Positions 12,401 to 27,400 of a stretch of 64,000 nucleotides of DNA are shown here, piece after piece. Each line of letters begins with the position of its first letter. Position 1 is the stretch's first letter. This stretch comes from Luidia sarsii. Lineage: Eukaryota > Echinodermata > Asteroidea > Paxillosida > Luidiidae. Under the pieces are notes generated by a model. That model was not told the origin of the DNA, made no database searches, and was given only the letters and a program-made list of their open reading frames with translations. The translations under genes and the position numbers were made by a program. The stretch is taken from NCBI GenBank assembly GCA_949987565.1, contig OX465103.1, positions 8,763,405-8,827,404 of the forward strand. The letters run 5' to 3'.

Positions 12401-15400
12401 TAAAATTGTAGTTTGGACCTTCATCTCTCAGATTCTTTTCAATTTTAGTGCCCTTAGCCGATTAGATTTTTTGCTAATTACCCCCAGAAAAAAACACCCC
12501 CAAAATGTCTAGTCGTCCAAGCCGAATTTCTGCAAGGATTTTGAGATGGACCCCTCCACTTCCGCAGCCAAATAGGGCCCCATTTAAAGCCAGATATGGT
12601 CCAAATTTCATACCAAATTGAAGAGTGAACCCCCAGGTTGTCTTAAGCTTCCCTTGTTCTACAATGTATCAGTTAATTAGCCTCCAAAGACCCCTTATTA
12701 AAAAAAAGTTGTGGGTACACACTTTATGATAATCAGCTCGGCGGAGCCATCTTGGATGGATTTTGTGTGCTGCACCCCCCGCCATTGAGTGCGGCCATGT
12801 TGAGTGGAGGGCATGAGTGCGCCCGAGGCTAAAATCACTTTTATCATGCTCTTCTAATGGCAACAGATTCCACTTGGTCGGGTTTTTTGTGTGTTTTTTT
12901 ACAATTAGTTTGGCCATCATTATGGCTTTATAAATATGTGTACACGGAATGTGCATAGGATTGAAGCGCGTACAAAATTGAATATGATGGATCGTTACAA
13001 TGAAAACGACATAAGTGACCTTCTCTTCCCCTTGTGACCTTCTGCAAGGCACACAACGGTATAACGCCGGTTATAAAGATTGCCCAACATTTTGATACAG
13101 TATCTGTAATTGTCAACCACTACTATATACACGAGGAAGAATGACCAAGGGTTGATTTATAGTTCCCTGACAAATTAAAGTATGTTTGGATATCGGTGGC
13201 TTTCAAAATGGTTTCTCGTCACGACCCGTCAATCCCATTCAGACGGTACGCGGCAAACCGCTGGAACGAGCCTGTCCAATTTGCGTCGCAGCAGGGGGTA
13301 ATCGTTCCTCCCTTGTATCGTATCCCTCCCCCCGGTGATGTCTCCACGTGGATCGAGCTTATTGCATTGCCCATAATTTCGGGAAATAATGATAGTGAAC
13401 ACGGCCCGTCAGACTGATGGTAAGCGGTGCGTGCAACGCCACAGCGTCTCCTGCCTAGCTATAGCTTCTGGCGGGACACTCAGGCCCTTTTCCAAAACGA
13501 GGCTTAGGCTTCGGCTCGGGCTTCGTCTCTGTTATACAAAAGCTGAAAACACAGGTGGGAGTTCTCTGTTGAAGTTGAAGCTTTGGATTGCTTTTCAAAA
13601 CTCAGTCAAACATTCATAAATGATGCCAAAGGCTTCCTGTTTGCATGCCTTGTACTTGAAATGGATGAAAGAACTCGAGACAAAGCCGCAGCCTGAGCCT
13701 AAGCCGGGCTTTGGAAAAGGGCCTCAGTCCTTCAGAGACTGCACTGCATCTTAGGCGCGACTTGTCTTTTTTTTCTCTCATAAACTAGGGGGCCCCGGGT
13801 GGATTTCACAAAGCCTTACGATGCATGGTACCTCAACTTATAGGATGGACAACCCATCGTAAGTTGCGATAGGCCTTATGGTCTCTGTGCATCGCGAATT
13901 GTCTTGCGATTGATCGTGAGTCACGTTGAGTTTGGTGAAATCGACTCCTGGCCTTTCGATACCGGTACTATATTTATAGCAGAACCTTTCTTAAACTAAG
14001 GCAGCCTTTCAGACAGGTTCTGATAGGATCGAAACATCAGGCCCTCCTAATTTCTGAGTTTTTTTTCTTTTGGCCATTTTTTGTCAGTAGGCCTATGAGC
14101 AGTTTGCAACGCTTCTTGCATTATAGTAACTGTTTGTGTGTTTGTTTCCCTGCGGCCAGGAGTTGGGCTTGGTGAATCGGGAGAGAAGACAGTCGACCGT
14201 CATCAGCAGGGATAAAGTGGAGCTGCTCTGCATCGGGGACGAGGTGAGTTGACGTCGCCCCGATGAGGGTCCCGTTATACGATAGGAAGGCTGAAGGCTC
14301 GGATCGGAGGCCGGGGGCCGGTACCTACATCACTGCACCGTTGCAACGCCACGGGTGTGATGAGAGAGCAAAGCTTCGCCCAAAGTTCTGGTGTAGGCGC
14401 GCGAATGGCCTGGCTCCATTTTCAACGAGCCACTTTCCCGCGTATACGCAGGGTTGCAAAGGCTAGACCCAATATCGTAGAGCTGCTTGAGGCATATAAG
14501 CGTCACGACGTATGATACTTAACCACCGTGGCTAAGCTATAAGTGCGCATGCGCAAAGCCAGGTTTTGCTGAGGCCTCTCCCCATTCATTCATTCATTCA
14601 TTCATTCATTCATTTATTTCTCAGGTAGTGACAGGCACAAGCACGAAACAACCATAACCCTAATCCTAATCCTAACCCTAACAACCATGATCCTAATCCT
14701 AACCCTATCACTAACGCTAACCCAACCCGAACTCTAACTGTAACCGTAGCCGTAACCCTAATTGTAACGCCCCAAGCCTAACCTACGCTGGTTTACAAAA
14801 CACGTATAGTACCCACACAATTTACGGGGTACCAGCATAGCTAATCGATGGTGGTTGAGCGTCATATGTCGGTCCTGTTATATATCTCAGCTGCTTATAA
14901 GCACCTTTTTTAAAAATCTTTTTCGCGTGTTGTGAACCGTCATTTTATTTAACTCACAGTTAGAGTCGCCTTATCGCCACATCGCATCGGCCCACTCTTC
15001 AGTGCTGTGACCGCCACGCGTGGGGGGGGGGGGTTAACGATTAATGTGCCATTTTCAGAACTCGCCAAACAACTGGGAAGCATCAATACCGGCGTGGGAA
15101 AAAAGTACACTGTGTGTGCAAGCGAGTCAGGCCTGACACAATCGGACGTCTGTGTAGCTTTTGTTACGATACAATACTGTTTTCTGGGAGGCTGGGGTAA
15201 AGTCCTGGTTTTAAAGCTTGGATAATGGTGGTGCCCGGATTCGGAGGGACCGCGGAAGACCCATAGACCGAGCAAGCCATCACGAACTACCCTCACTCTT
15301 CCAGGTCGTTCGTGAAACATCGTGTTCAAAAACCCAAAGGAATCACTTTGATTCACACCAAGATACAGCATAACACTTCTCATTTATTGCGAAACCAATC

Positions 15401-18400
15401 CGCTCTCTCTCACCAGCACTTCAACAAATTCGAGTGTCTAATTGGCTGTAATTTCCATTGTTATATACTTATTGCAAAAATGTGGAACAAATCACTTATA
15501 TTTTGAAAGGTGACGAAGCAGATGAATTGCAGTTGATGGAAAAAGTACTACTACTACTAAGCCTATAGAGAAAAGCTTGTCATAATAAATAAATACCGTA
15601 GATTGCGCTTTGCATTTAAGATGTACATCAATAGTATTTCACATCTCGGCATAGTGAGAAATCGCATATTGAATGCTGCAGCCTCTGAACCACTCTTGAA
15701 AAACAAAACTTAAGTTTGATATTAAAGATTCTGTGTCTACCGGCATACGGCGAAATCTGGGAATTCCCAAAATATAAATAGCAAGTCAGACAGAGTAATT
15801 GCATTTCTTCTACAACGTTTTCTAAAATGCACACGCGGCTCTATATTTCATTTGCAAAGCGAACGAGCGACGAATTTGTCCAAATTAACAAGTTATAATC
15901 ATGACTTAAGGTGATATACAAAAAAGTTGCAAACTGCTTACTGACTAAAATTACCAAAACGTAAATCTTAAAATTTAGTGGGCCTGACGTTTCGATCCTA
16001 GCAGGACCTCTGCCTTTGAGAAAGGTCCTGCTAGGATCGAAACGTCAGGCCCACTAAATTTTAAGTTATAATCATGTACGGTAGCATGCGGTATACTATA
16101 TTAAAACACATCACAATGTATAATGTGTTCATTTAATTTTGATTAGTTGCAATCGAGAGACAAAAATGCCTTGTTGGTGCAACCAGATCGGTTAACTAAC
16201 ATCGAGTTCCGTTGAATAAGAATCTGACGAAATTTGAAAGAGGAGACCGTGAATCTTGGAGATATAGGCCTACGGCATGCAGTTAATGGTCCACTTGCTT
16301 CTGAGCACTGGTGTGGAAAAGACTAGTTGACTATTTGGAAGGCCACTATCTAAAGGCTGGATAGCTCAGATGGTAAGAGCACTGGTGTGGCAAAGACTAG
16401 TTGACTATTTGGAAGGCCACTATCTAAAGGCTGGATAGCTCAGATGGTAAGAGTACTGGTGTGGCAAAGACTATAGTTGACTATTTGGAAGGCAACTATC
16501 TAAGGGCTGGATAGCTCAGATGGTAAGAGCACTGGTGTGCCAAAGACTAGTTGACTATTGGGAAGGCCACCATCTAAGGGCTGGATAGCTCAGATGGTTA
16601 GAGCACTGGTGTGCCAAAGACTAGTTGACTATTTGGAAGGCCACTATCTAAGGGCTGGATAGCTCACATGGTAAGAGTACTGGTGTGCCAAAGACTAGTT
16701 GACTATTTGGGAGGGCCACTATCAAAGGGCTGGATAGCTCACATGGTAAGAGCACTGGTGTGCCAAAGACTAGTTGACTATTTGGGAAGGCCACTATCTA
16801 AGGGCTGGATAGCTCACATGGTAAGAGCACTGGTGTGCCAAAGACTAGTTGACTATTGGGAAGGCCACCATCTAAGGGCTGGATAGCTCAGATGGTTAGA
16901 GCACTGGTGTGCAAAAGACTATAGTTGACTATTTGGAAGGCCACTAATTAAGGGATGGATAGCTCAGATATGGTAAGAACACTGGTGTGCCAAAGACTAT
17001 ATAGTTGACTATTCGGAAGGCCACCATCTAAGGGCTAGATAGCTCAGATGGTTAGAGCACAGGTGTGCCAAAGACTAGTTGACTATATGGAAGGCCACCA
17101 TCTAAGGGCTTGGTAGCTCAGATGATGGGAAGAGGTCTCGGGTTCAAATCCCGGTACAGTCAAAGTTTTCTTTGCCAATACATTAGGTCAATTTATCATA
17201 TTACAGATTCGTAAGGAATAGGTTTTGGGGCAGTTTTTTATTTTTACCTAAAAGAGAACATTTTCAACAGCGCTTTGTTACACATAATCTACAAGTTTGA
17301 TCGTTTATTGATCAACAAATAATTTGGAAAGGATTTGAAGCGTAATAAGAGAGGGGAGAATTTGACTCAGATCAGCTCCTTAACTGCCCTCGTTCCTGCT
17401 GACTGTAGAGGGCCAATTGTTCTTCGCTCCTGGTCCGGAAATAGCAGTGTGGTATCCAATTTGAACGGGTCATGGTAAATCCTTCTTTCTAATTTTGTAT
17501 AGACAATGATTTATACTAGAGAAAAGTTGTTTGGGCTGAATCAGATGTTATCCGCAGATGGGAGACCCGTGGGAAAAGGTGGCGGCAGAGCTGCGTGTCG
17601 GTTTGGGTTTACTCAGTGATTGTGTAGCACTTCGTCGACAGACCGCCTTGAGCGACCTCGGCCTCGCAGACGAAATGAAGTGAGGTGGAACACTGGGAGC
17701 GGGTTGTGTTCCCACTCGCGATGGCGAGCCGAGGACAGTTGCGATCCTGAGGGTGGGCACCGCAGGGCCCCGTCCACCCGGGGGCCGACTCGCACTCCAG
17801 CCACAGCTGGGCCACGACGGCCCGGGACCCGTTGGCCGCCAGGCCGGCCACGAAGGCCCGCTCTCCCGGCGACTCGACTCCGAGGAGCCGGGCCGCGTCC
17901 AGGCCAGCGCACCGCAGGCGGGCCTGGGGCCAGGAGGCGCGCTCCCTCTCGCCGAAGAAGTCGAGGTAGCAGGAGCGGTCGTGCCGCCACCAGCCGCGCG
18001 GGCAGCTCGCGTCTCGGGCCCGTACGGCGGCGCACATGCACAGTAGTAGGGAGACCCCGATGACGATGCCCAAGCCACGACGTCCACTGGTATCCATGAT
18101 TACGGAACCTTATACAGGATTACCGGAGCGAGGCGCTCGCAGTATCGAACGGCGGTCGCATAGACGGCGGGCCGTGGTATTTCCGTTGCTCGCCGGACGT
18201 ACGTGCAGACGCGATCGAAGCCGATTCCAGTTCGGTTTCACAATTCGTGCAAGTGACCTCGGTACAGCTTGATTCAAAAATGTCTCGTGCGGCTCGCGTT
18301 AACACGCCTATACGTTGTGCCTTTTGTTTTCACCCGACCGGCACTATGCTGCTCACCGTTTCAAGCCGTGAGTTACGAGTGGAGACAATCTCTTTTTAAA

Positions 18401-21400
18401 TACATTGTACCACTGATGACAGCCCGGCTAAAATTGGCGTAGTCTTTTCTTCAAGGCTCCATAGTGGAGGGGGGGGGGGTCGCAACACTAAATACCTTCC
18501 ACTCAATGGAGAACAGCGCCTTAAGTGTCACGACCTGCAAATGAGAAGTTGCCTCACGAAACGATCGCGACTTGAAGTAAGGTTTATAATAATCATAGGC
18601 ATGGGCGTAATTAAGTCGGCAGCAATTACGTCTGCCATCCTCACGAAAAGGCATTACCAAAGGCCGTGGAACAGAGGATACGTCCATCAGAACTGATTCT
18701 ATTTGACTGACGGGAGCAGCAATTTAGCCGCGAATTGCGTTCTTGTCAATTATGACATCGACGATTCTCGGCACGGTTGGACAGATGAGAGCGAGGGTGT
18801 TATAAGTCGTGCACAACTCCTATTGTGGTATAACAGGCTTCTCGCTCGTTCCAAATTTCAACCGTTTCACGGTCAACGTGACGGCTGCGGCAGCAAAAAC
18901 GCAAGGCACTATTAAGGCACTGGTGAAGAAGCGATGGGTGCTTTCGATGGGTGCTTTCCCGCCGGAAGCGTGCGTGGAGTGTGCGGGTCCTAACCCTCAA
19001 GGGGCCGGGTTATTTTGACCATCTCACAGCCGGGGAGGTTTCCACATAATGAACATTTGTGTCCAATTTTCTTTCAATAAAATAATGTTTTGTCTAATTA
19101 TAGCTCGTTAATTATTCATAATTCCATTTCGGGGGCTTTTTCCATCTTTTTTGTTTTAATTTAATTTCCCATATCAAAGAATCTGTTTGCAGCGTTTAAA
19201 TAAAATTATTTTACAATGATAATGAAACACGAAGAACCGACAATGGCAGACAGCAATGTTAATGAGATAATTATGCTAATCTAAAATTTAGTGGGTCTGA
19301 CGTTTCGATCCTAGCAGGACCTTTCTCAAAGGCTAATTATGCCACAGATTTCCTGAAGAAAAAAACCCAGTAGGGCCTATGCACTTGGGATGCTATGCTT
19401 TTATGTATAGTGTAAGTTAATAGAAAAATGTCCATCAAACTACACCATGGCCCTGAAAAAATGTTCATTGTCAGAGATCGGCACCTCCAATTTTAATAAA
19501 ATTGGCGTCAGAACGTGCCTAATAAGCCTGCCGGCAAAATCACAAAGCCTCAGCACGCAGCTGGGGACTTTCGGCTGGCAATGATACACAGTCAGACTGA
19601 TGCAGTCATTAACTCCAGCCTTGGTCCAACCTTGGTGGGGGTCGTATAGACAAAAGCCTATTATGTGTTCCCTTGATGCTCGAAAAGACAATGAGAAAAC
19701 ATGAGAAGAGATTATGACGAAGACACGTGCGGGTTACAGGCGGTCCACAAAAGGCCGCCCCTTTGGCAAAACATTCGAGCAATTGAGAGGTGGCGCATGG
19801 CTTGAACGCCTTTCTGTTTTGGGGTTTTTTTTTTGGCGGCAGTGGTAATGAAGAGAGATGAACGACGCGTTTTATTACTGTGCCGAGTCGCCAAGGTCGT
19901 AGTTTTCACGTAGCACGTTCACAAACGCACACTATGCTTACAGCACTCCCATAAATCAAGGCCGAACCTTTCGCGAAACATCTAGTAAAGATTGGGCAGT
20001 GACTTGCGGGGTTTTTTTTACGCTGTGGTTTGCGAGGGTGATCGTTTTTTTCGATGAAGATCGAAACGGGTGTAACATATATGTGACCTGGCACAACGAC
20101 ATGAGGAATATCCCACCAAAACACTTTTCGAGTAAACAATGCCTGAAGTTAAAGTATCTTCACAATTCGATTAAAAATCAATTTTCTTGTTTTTGTATTT
20201 TCAGAAATTTTATGTATTAGAGGATATTATATCCAAAGAATTTTTCCGAAATCCGTCTCTAAATGTTGAAAAAACAACATTGCCGTTGCCAAGGGGTTTT
20301 GATTTCTGTAACACTGACTGAGCTCCGTGTTCGGACCATAAACTTCAACGCTGTTTTTCACGAAAAGTGTTTTCCGTTACTCGGCGTTTTTCTCGCACTG
20401 TAACTTCATAAATCTTTACCGCATGAAATTTTTTTTGATATCATTTGAAAGCAAATGGTATACTCTTTCACCTCATTAGAAAATCTAAAAATCTCATAAA
20501 TGGGGGTTATTCCTCATTATGCTGTGCCGGGTCACATATTATGGGCTCGTGACCAATTTCATAGACTACAGCACATTCACCTTATCTATCGTCCATGAGG
20601 TGCGATGCTTCCATTCAATCCACCCACACACACACACCCGCACAAGCACATTTTCAAAATAGAGGGAGGGTACATCACACCATTTGTCACAACACATTTT
20701 GAGACCAGACAAATGACAGTTAAGCACTCCTTTTCTTTTGGATGACCCTTTGAAGAAGACAAGATAAACCTAAAAGTATACACCGAATTACATTACCACA
20801 AGCACAAAAATGCAACAAGCTGTCTACCGTTGGAGGGCGGTATACCAGTGTTGTTGACTCGAGTCACTATTTTTCAGACATGAGACTTGACTTGACTTGC
20901 CAAAATTTGACTAGCGTGGGACTTGACTCGACTTGAACACAAAAATGACTTGGTTACAACCCTGGGGGTACAGCCCTACCAAACACTCCTTCCCAGCTCA
21001 CCCTAAGAGCACTGACTCTGTCACTAGTATACGTTCCCTCGCAAATGGCCCCGCTACGGCACACTTATCGTACAGAACCGGTTGACTCTCTTGGTCACAG
21101 GAGAGACTTGCTGATTGCACGAATAATCATAGCGAGCTCCGAATTACCGGGACCGCTCATTTTAAGGCAACCAGGGAGTGGCTCACACAGACCCTTACCA
21201 CGGCTCGTGGTGGCGGGGAAAGAAAGGAGTTTTCCTGATTGCTCGCTTGATGGTAAAGAAAATAGGCCATGAGGTTGTCATGTATACTGTGTGCAGTACC
21301 TCTTTATATTTTTCTTAACAATTAATCTGCGGTTTGATTTGTTTCCCTTCCCCCTCATTGCAGGACTACACGCGGATCTTCATGGCAGGCGGACTAAAAA

Positions 21401-24400
21401 TGCTTCTTGACCCAAACCAAAGTGACTTCGTTAGGTACAATACTCTCTGATCCATATCTTGTATATCCCATCTTCCAACAGCCACTTTACCCGTGCAACA
21501 TTTGGGAGTTGGTAAATGGACAGTCTATAGAGTATTATAGTACATATCAAGCTAACTAAGAACGGTATTTTTAAGACGGTAAAATCAAAGATGGTTTGTT
21601 ACTTTAGGCCTCCGAAGCTTTCGTATAGACTCTGTATAGTTGACTATTTGGGAAGGCCACCATCTAAGGGCTGGACAGCTTAGATGTTAAGAGCGCTGGT
21701 ACATAGTACGCAAAATCAGAGGTCTTGGGTTTAAAGTCAAAGTTTTCTTTGCCATTTTTCAAAAAATTGTTACAATCAATGGTTAGGCCTATAGGTGCAC
21801 TTTCCTTGTTTTGATTTTCCCACAGGAATCTGACGTTTCTTGAAGGTTGGCCGATGCATCTTCTCGCCGAGAATCCGAAGAAATGCATATTTTCGTACTT
21901 CAAGTAAGTCCACAGTAAATGCCCGTACGTCAGTTGAATTCCTCATTCGGTTACACTCTCTCCAACGCAAACTACTAATTTCTGTGACTGGCAGCGATGC
22001 TAGCCGCTATACAAAACCCAATCCCCCACACGGCCCAAGACCAGCTAGGTGGTCAAGTGGTTAAGAAGTCTGCACTACAGTTGCTGCTTCGAATCCAGCC
22101 GGCACCGCACATGTTTCTTGAGCAGGAAATATTCATTAAGCACGGAGCATGCAATGATATAAACTTAAAGGCCCAATACAACATTGGCAAAGGTAAACAT
22201 AATTACCACAGTGTGTGTGTTAAACCATAAAACATTCCAAAACAGCAATACTGCAAAGGTTTTTAGCTCAGATGGTAATCTGAGAAACTAGAAAAATGCA
22301 AAAAAAAAAATGTCACGGTTTACGCACCACTCTGTATTGTAGGAAATCGTTTAAACTATTTGTCGATGTTTGGGTGAAGATTTCTCAAAAACTGCAGCAT
22401 TCCAGACCGTAAGATTTCAACATGAGGATTCCATTATGACCATCTACAAACTGTGTGAATTAGAAGGAAAGCTGTGGACATGGATCCGATGTTTTCCGAT
22501 CTTCCCAATATTGTATTGTGCTAACTAGATGCCGGGCAGTGCAAGCTTAAACCGACTTAAAGCATAACCAAATTTATCAATCATATTGGTCTATGTTGTA
22601 TTGTTTTACATCTTTGGACTGGTTTGTTCCGATAGGAGGGGAGATGTTCTCGTGAAGAACAGCAAGAAGTCAGACTGGATCCTGATAGTGAAATCGGTGG
22701 GTGATTAACTTCTAAAGAATCCAAGACCGTTTTGCAAAACGAGGAAGAAAGGACAATTTATACTGTGGTCTGTCTACCATTAAGGAGCAAGGATGATAAT
22801 GACCAGCGCTGGCACCTCAAGTCGGATGTCTTAAATTCACTACCTTCTCCAGTCAATTTCATTTTTAATTTCAATTGATAATCAAATATGATCCGTTATT
22901 TGTGTTGGTTGAAATACTTGGCTCATAATGGAGCAATAGAGAGACAGTATTCGCAGCTCCTGGAGTCGGCATTGCGAGTATAAGCGGTTCTCTGGTCGAC
23001 TGAATGAGCGTATTGTGCAAAAGATGTACAGCCTGTGGTGCTCATCAGCTTCCACAGTATCATTACCGTCTTGCTCGGCTGTTCGGCTGGTCTGCTTGAG
23101 GTAAGCTAATATTCTGTTTCTCCTCTTAATGATATTTCTCAATACTCGTTCTCTTTCTGAATTCCAGGGTAGCTGTTCCGTGATGAAGCTGCTACACAGA
23201 AAGAAGGCGAAGGTGCGGAAGAAGAGGAAGAAGAGTGACACAGGTATTATTGCCAATTACTTGTCTGATCGCACCGTTGCTGAAATTCGCCATTACACCA
23301 CTCTAGGCAATGTAGTTTCAAATACGGGCGATTCACAAAAGTGCGCCCTCAAGAGTTTGCAATGCGTTGGCCAATCATAATGCGACCCTCTGCCGAGTAT
23401 GGATATGCATCAGGTACTGACGTCACTGCAAAACATCCGTATCCGTATGTTCCACTAGCGAGCATTCGTTTTACGACGGAGAGCGCACAGTACGGGGGAT
23501 TTCACAGACCGCGACTGTTCCCGCACCTTAGCTCCCGTCCTGTTTGGAAGCTGTTTCGTTCTGTTTACGCGACGGGTATACGCACTGTGTTGCTCAGGCG
23601 TCTCAATGACATTAGTCCCAATTCAGTCCGTCTAATCTCTGCTTATATTGAATGCATTTCGTCTCGGGCTGATGAAAAAAAACACCACCTCTTTCATCAG
23701 TGGCACCAGATCTGGCAACGGAGGGACGCCATCAAGGGCAGGGGGCCCGGGACTCAACGCTCGAGAGCTACCAGCAGCGGAAGACGCGTGACGAGTTCGA
23801 GCACTTCCTGCAGGACCTGAACATTCACGAGGACGAGGCTCGCGGGTCAGGGGTCGGCGCGCATGCCAAGAGAGGGGAGCGCCTGGTGGCCGACGGCGGC
23901 GGCGGTGCCCCGGCGGCGGACGGCAACGGTGCGGCGGGATCCAGACGGCCCGGTCGTCCCGTTCTGCCCTCGCAAAACTCGAGCGTACGTGGCTGAGGAA
24001 ACCATTCACCCCCACACCTCCCAACTGATCATTGATCTTTGTTGCCAGCTTGAACAATCGGGTGAAATCCGGGCACGAGATATAGGCCACGACACTGTTA
24101 AATCGAACACAAGCATTTGAACCTCAATTCACTCAATTAGCTTTGACTCATTCACATTATCCATATCCAGAACTTTGGTCAGAGTTCCTAAGCAGTCATC
24201 AATCTTTGGTCGAGAATAGATGGCCGGTCTGGTTTTACAAGTCATTATTGTTTCGTTTGATAAAAAAGGGGCTGTGATCCTTGGAGTGTATACAGTCAGA
24301 TCGCTTCTAACTAGACTGGACACACGCTGGCAAAGACAATACGGGTGATTCGCAATAGTGCGCCCTCAAGAGTTTGCAACGCATTGGCCAATCACGATGT

Positions 24401-27400
24401 TCCTTGGTGCCATTCAATCAAAGTGGTCTTTAAATTTAAACTCAATCTAGGCCTATATAGCGGCATTCCAATCAATCGATTCATCTAAACTTTCCAGAAT
24501 TGCTGACGACCTTCCGTAAAAGAATGTCTACTTACATCTAACCCTTCGCCTCATCGTTGGTGGTTACTTCTCTTCCTGCCGCAGGTTCATCTGTCGAGAT
24601 TACCTTCGCACGCAGCCCGTCAAAAGGACACAGGACCCGAAGGTATCTGGCATTGACTTGTTGAAAACCACGCCGTATTCCTCGTATCCGCCCTCAAAGT
24701 GAGAAGGACTGCAGGGAAACAAAATGCAAGGCTTTAAAGCTTTGTCCGCACTGGACTTTTGTAAGCCAGGAAAAACTAACCGAGCAAAATGGGTCACTTA
24801 ACCATTCTAAGTCCAGTGCGGACGGCCCAGAAAGTTTTCCTCCCGGGTAACTTACTCGGCTCGAAAGCCCCTACACAACATTGATGGTAAGATCGAAAAA
24901 CAGAGATGTTCACATATTTACATGAACTTTTACAGTTTGAAGATGGTTATAATAGAAATCTCGCACTGAAGTATTTCTACCTAAAATGCTGTACATGTAT
25001 TTTTGGAGAACATAGTAAAGAAATAGTTTACGTCTCACCGAGATCTAAACTATTTTTCAGAACAAATGAAGCGGTTTTCACGATTTTCTCGAGACTCGGT
25101 CGGCGGATTGAGCTGAAATTTTCACAGGTGTGCTATTTCATGCATATGTTGGATCAGACAACGTATGGATGTTATTCTTTGACCTCGACCAATGTTGTGT
25201 AGGGGCTTTAACCGACTGACTTCGGCACGGTTACATTGACCAGCAGTCGACTTCACCAAACCCATTGTAACTTACGATCAATCGCAAGACGATGAGCGAT
25301 GCACAGAAACCATACAGTGTAATACTATCACAACCTACGATGGTTTATCTATCGTAAGCTCAGATACGATGTATCGTAAGGGTTTGTGAAACCCAACCCT
25401 GGTCAGTTTAACCGAGTCGAAAGTCCAGTGCGAACGCGACGTCTCATACGTTTGTATTTTAGTCAGTCGATTAAGTTTTACCCGCCGTTGCGGACATATC
25501 TACCCACGTCGGTAATCCAAGTGCGAACGCCGGTAAGATTGACACATTTGAATGTTAATCACGCTCTTGGCAAAAAAAAAAGTCCAGTGCGAACACGGCC
25601 TTAGGCTAGCAGTACATAGCGTATTTCCAACCGTTAATGACAGAAACGAAGCTTATAAAGAAGCCATTGCAATCTGTAGTACAATACAGATACCAACGTG
25701 TTATCATAATGCTTGGTGTTTTATTTTCATTTGAACAAAATGATGAAACGAGTCGAAATGAACGGATTTTTTCCGTTTCCCACTTTAATTTCAATATAGG
25801 CATTTCTTATAATCTCTCTTTTTCTCCACATCTCTGCAAACCCTAAGCTTTTGTCGCAAATCCGTGAGACCCATTCCTTATATATGCATTGATAATATGC
25901 TTGGAAACATTATCGGTAACCCTATACGACCGCCGGCCCTTTCAAAACGCCACTGTAGTTGTTGTTCTTTGAAGGTTGGGGCCTCTGCTTATTCCACGTT
26001 TAAGCTAATTCGTGAAAATTAGATATACCGATCCTATTACATAAGACTCACCGTTAACTGCATGGTTACACGTCGGGAAAACACCACAGCGGGAGGTAAC
26101 CTCCCAAAAACGAGGCAGGAAATGGAGGTCGTCCATTGGATGTAGGTTTTGAGACCAGAATCGTCTTTTGACGCTGGAAACACAGTGCGACCGCTAAGAG
26201 TTTGCTGAGCTTCAACATTTCAATCATCTGCCGCGAAATGCTTGTGGCATGCTATCTACGGTGGTGCAGACAGGACATTGCAAATAGTGAATATGTAGTA
26301 AAGTTCAAATCTGTTGGTGATACAATAATAATTGATAGTGTAAATTGTTCAACAACTAACTTGGCCAGAAATATACGGGTCATGAAGTTAGGGGGCCTGT
26401 CGTTTTGGTCACAGCAGTACGTTTCGTAAGGGCATTTTTTGTTAGTACGATTTGCTGCGTCCCTTCTTGGCCATCGTAGTAATCGAAATTAACACAACGT
26501 CGGCCGTGACCGAATTCATTGGCTACGGCTTTCATGGACTCGTGTGTAGAGTAAACCGAAGTCTTAGCCGGTGCGCTCGGGATGGGTAAACTTTACCAAG
26601 TCCTCCTTGTTTCAGTACAGTATTATTTTTTTTTTTTTCGTATGACCAGAAAGCCAGCATGATTTAGCCAAGCAAAATCCGCTGGGACAAAAGAAGACAA
26701 TAGCGACGGAAATTGTGGACGATATCGTAAATGAGGTGAGTTCAAAAGAGAAAAAAACTTGAATAAAATATTTAGTGCAAAATAAGAATGATATGAATAG
26801 TGTTTGTTCATTTCGGTTACGACTCAAGATGATTGAAAATACATTCAGATATTATTGACAACGGATGCTTTATTCTTTAAAAAGTTTCAACCACAAGAGC
26901 TGAAAAGGTCATGAACCGTGTCGGTTTTACCAGGCTCTGGTTCAAATCCCTGTTCGGTCATAACGTCCTCTGCCCTTTAAGTCACCTCGTTAGAACGTGA
27001 CGTATTCATGAACTGATGTAAATTCATTATCATTTGTTTTCCGTAGGGCGGAGGCACAGAAGCGGTCTGGGTGCAAATACAAATCCTGACCAAGGGATCC
27101 TACTTTGTGAGTTCTGGTCTCGTTTAGATCAAATGACGTTCCGTTAACAATGGCAGAATTTACCGATGTATCTCCTGGTACATCAGGAGAGAGAGAGTAC
27201 CGGGTAGATGGTGAGAGCAAAAGGGAGAGAGGGGGAAAGAAAAGGGCAAGAGCGATAGAAAGAGAATGTGATGTAGAGGGAGAGAAGGATATAGATGGGA
27301 AGAGAGAGGGGAGGGGTTTTATATAGGAAGGAGAGTGAAATAGAGAGGGAAAGGGGAGACAGATAGATGGAGGGGTAGAAAGAAAGTGAGGTAGAGAGAT

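Noticed and set aside
16292..17180. CRISPR-like array or tRNA gene cluster
   Set aside because: Units are contiguous 75-bp SINE heads without spacers, and no unit folds as a complete tRNA.
22040..22100. Possible tRNA-Ser/Leu gene (ggtcaagtggttaagaag with a ttcgaatcc block)
   Set aside because: Acceptor and anticodon arms do not pair; more likely a decayed tRNA-derived SINE.
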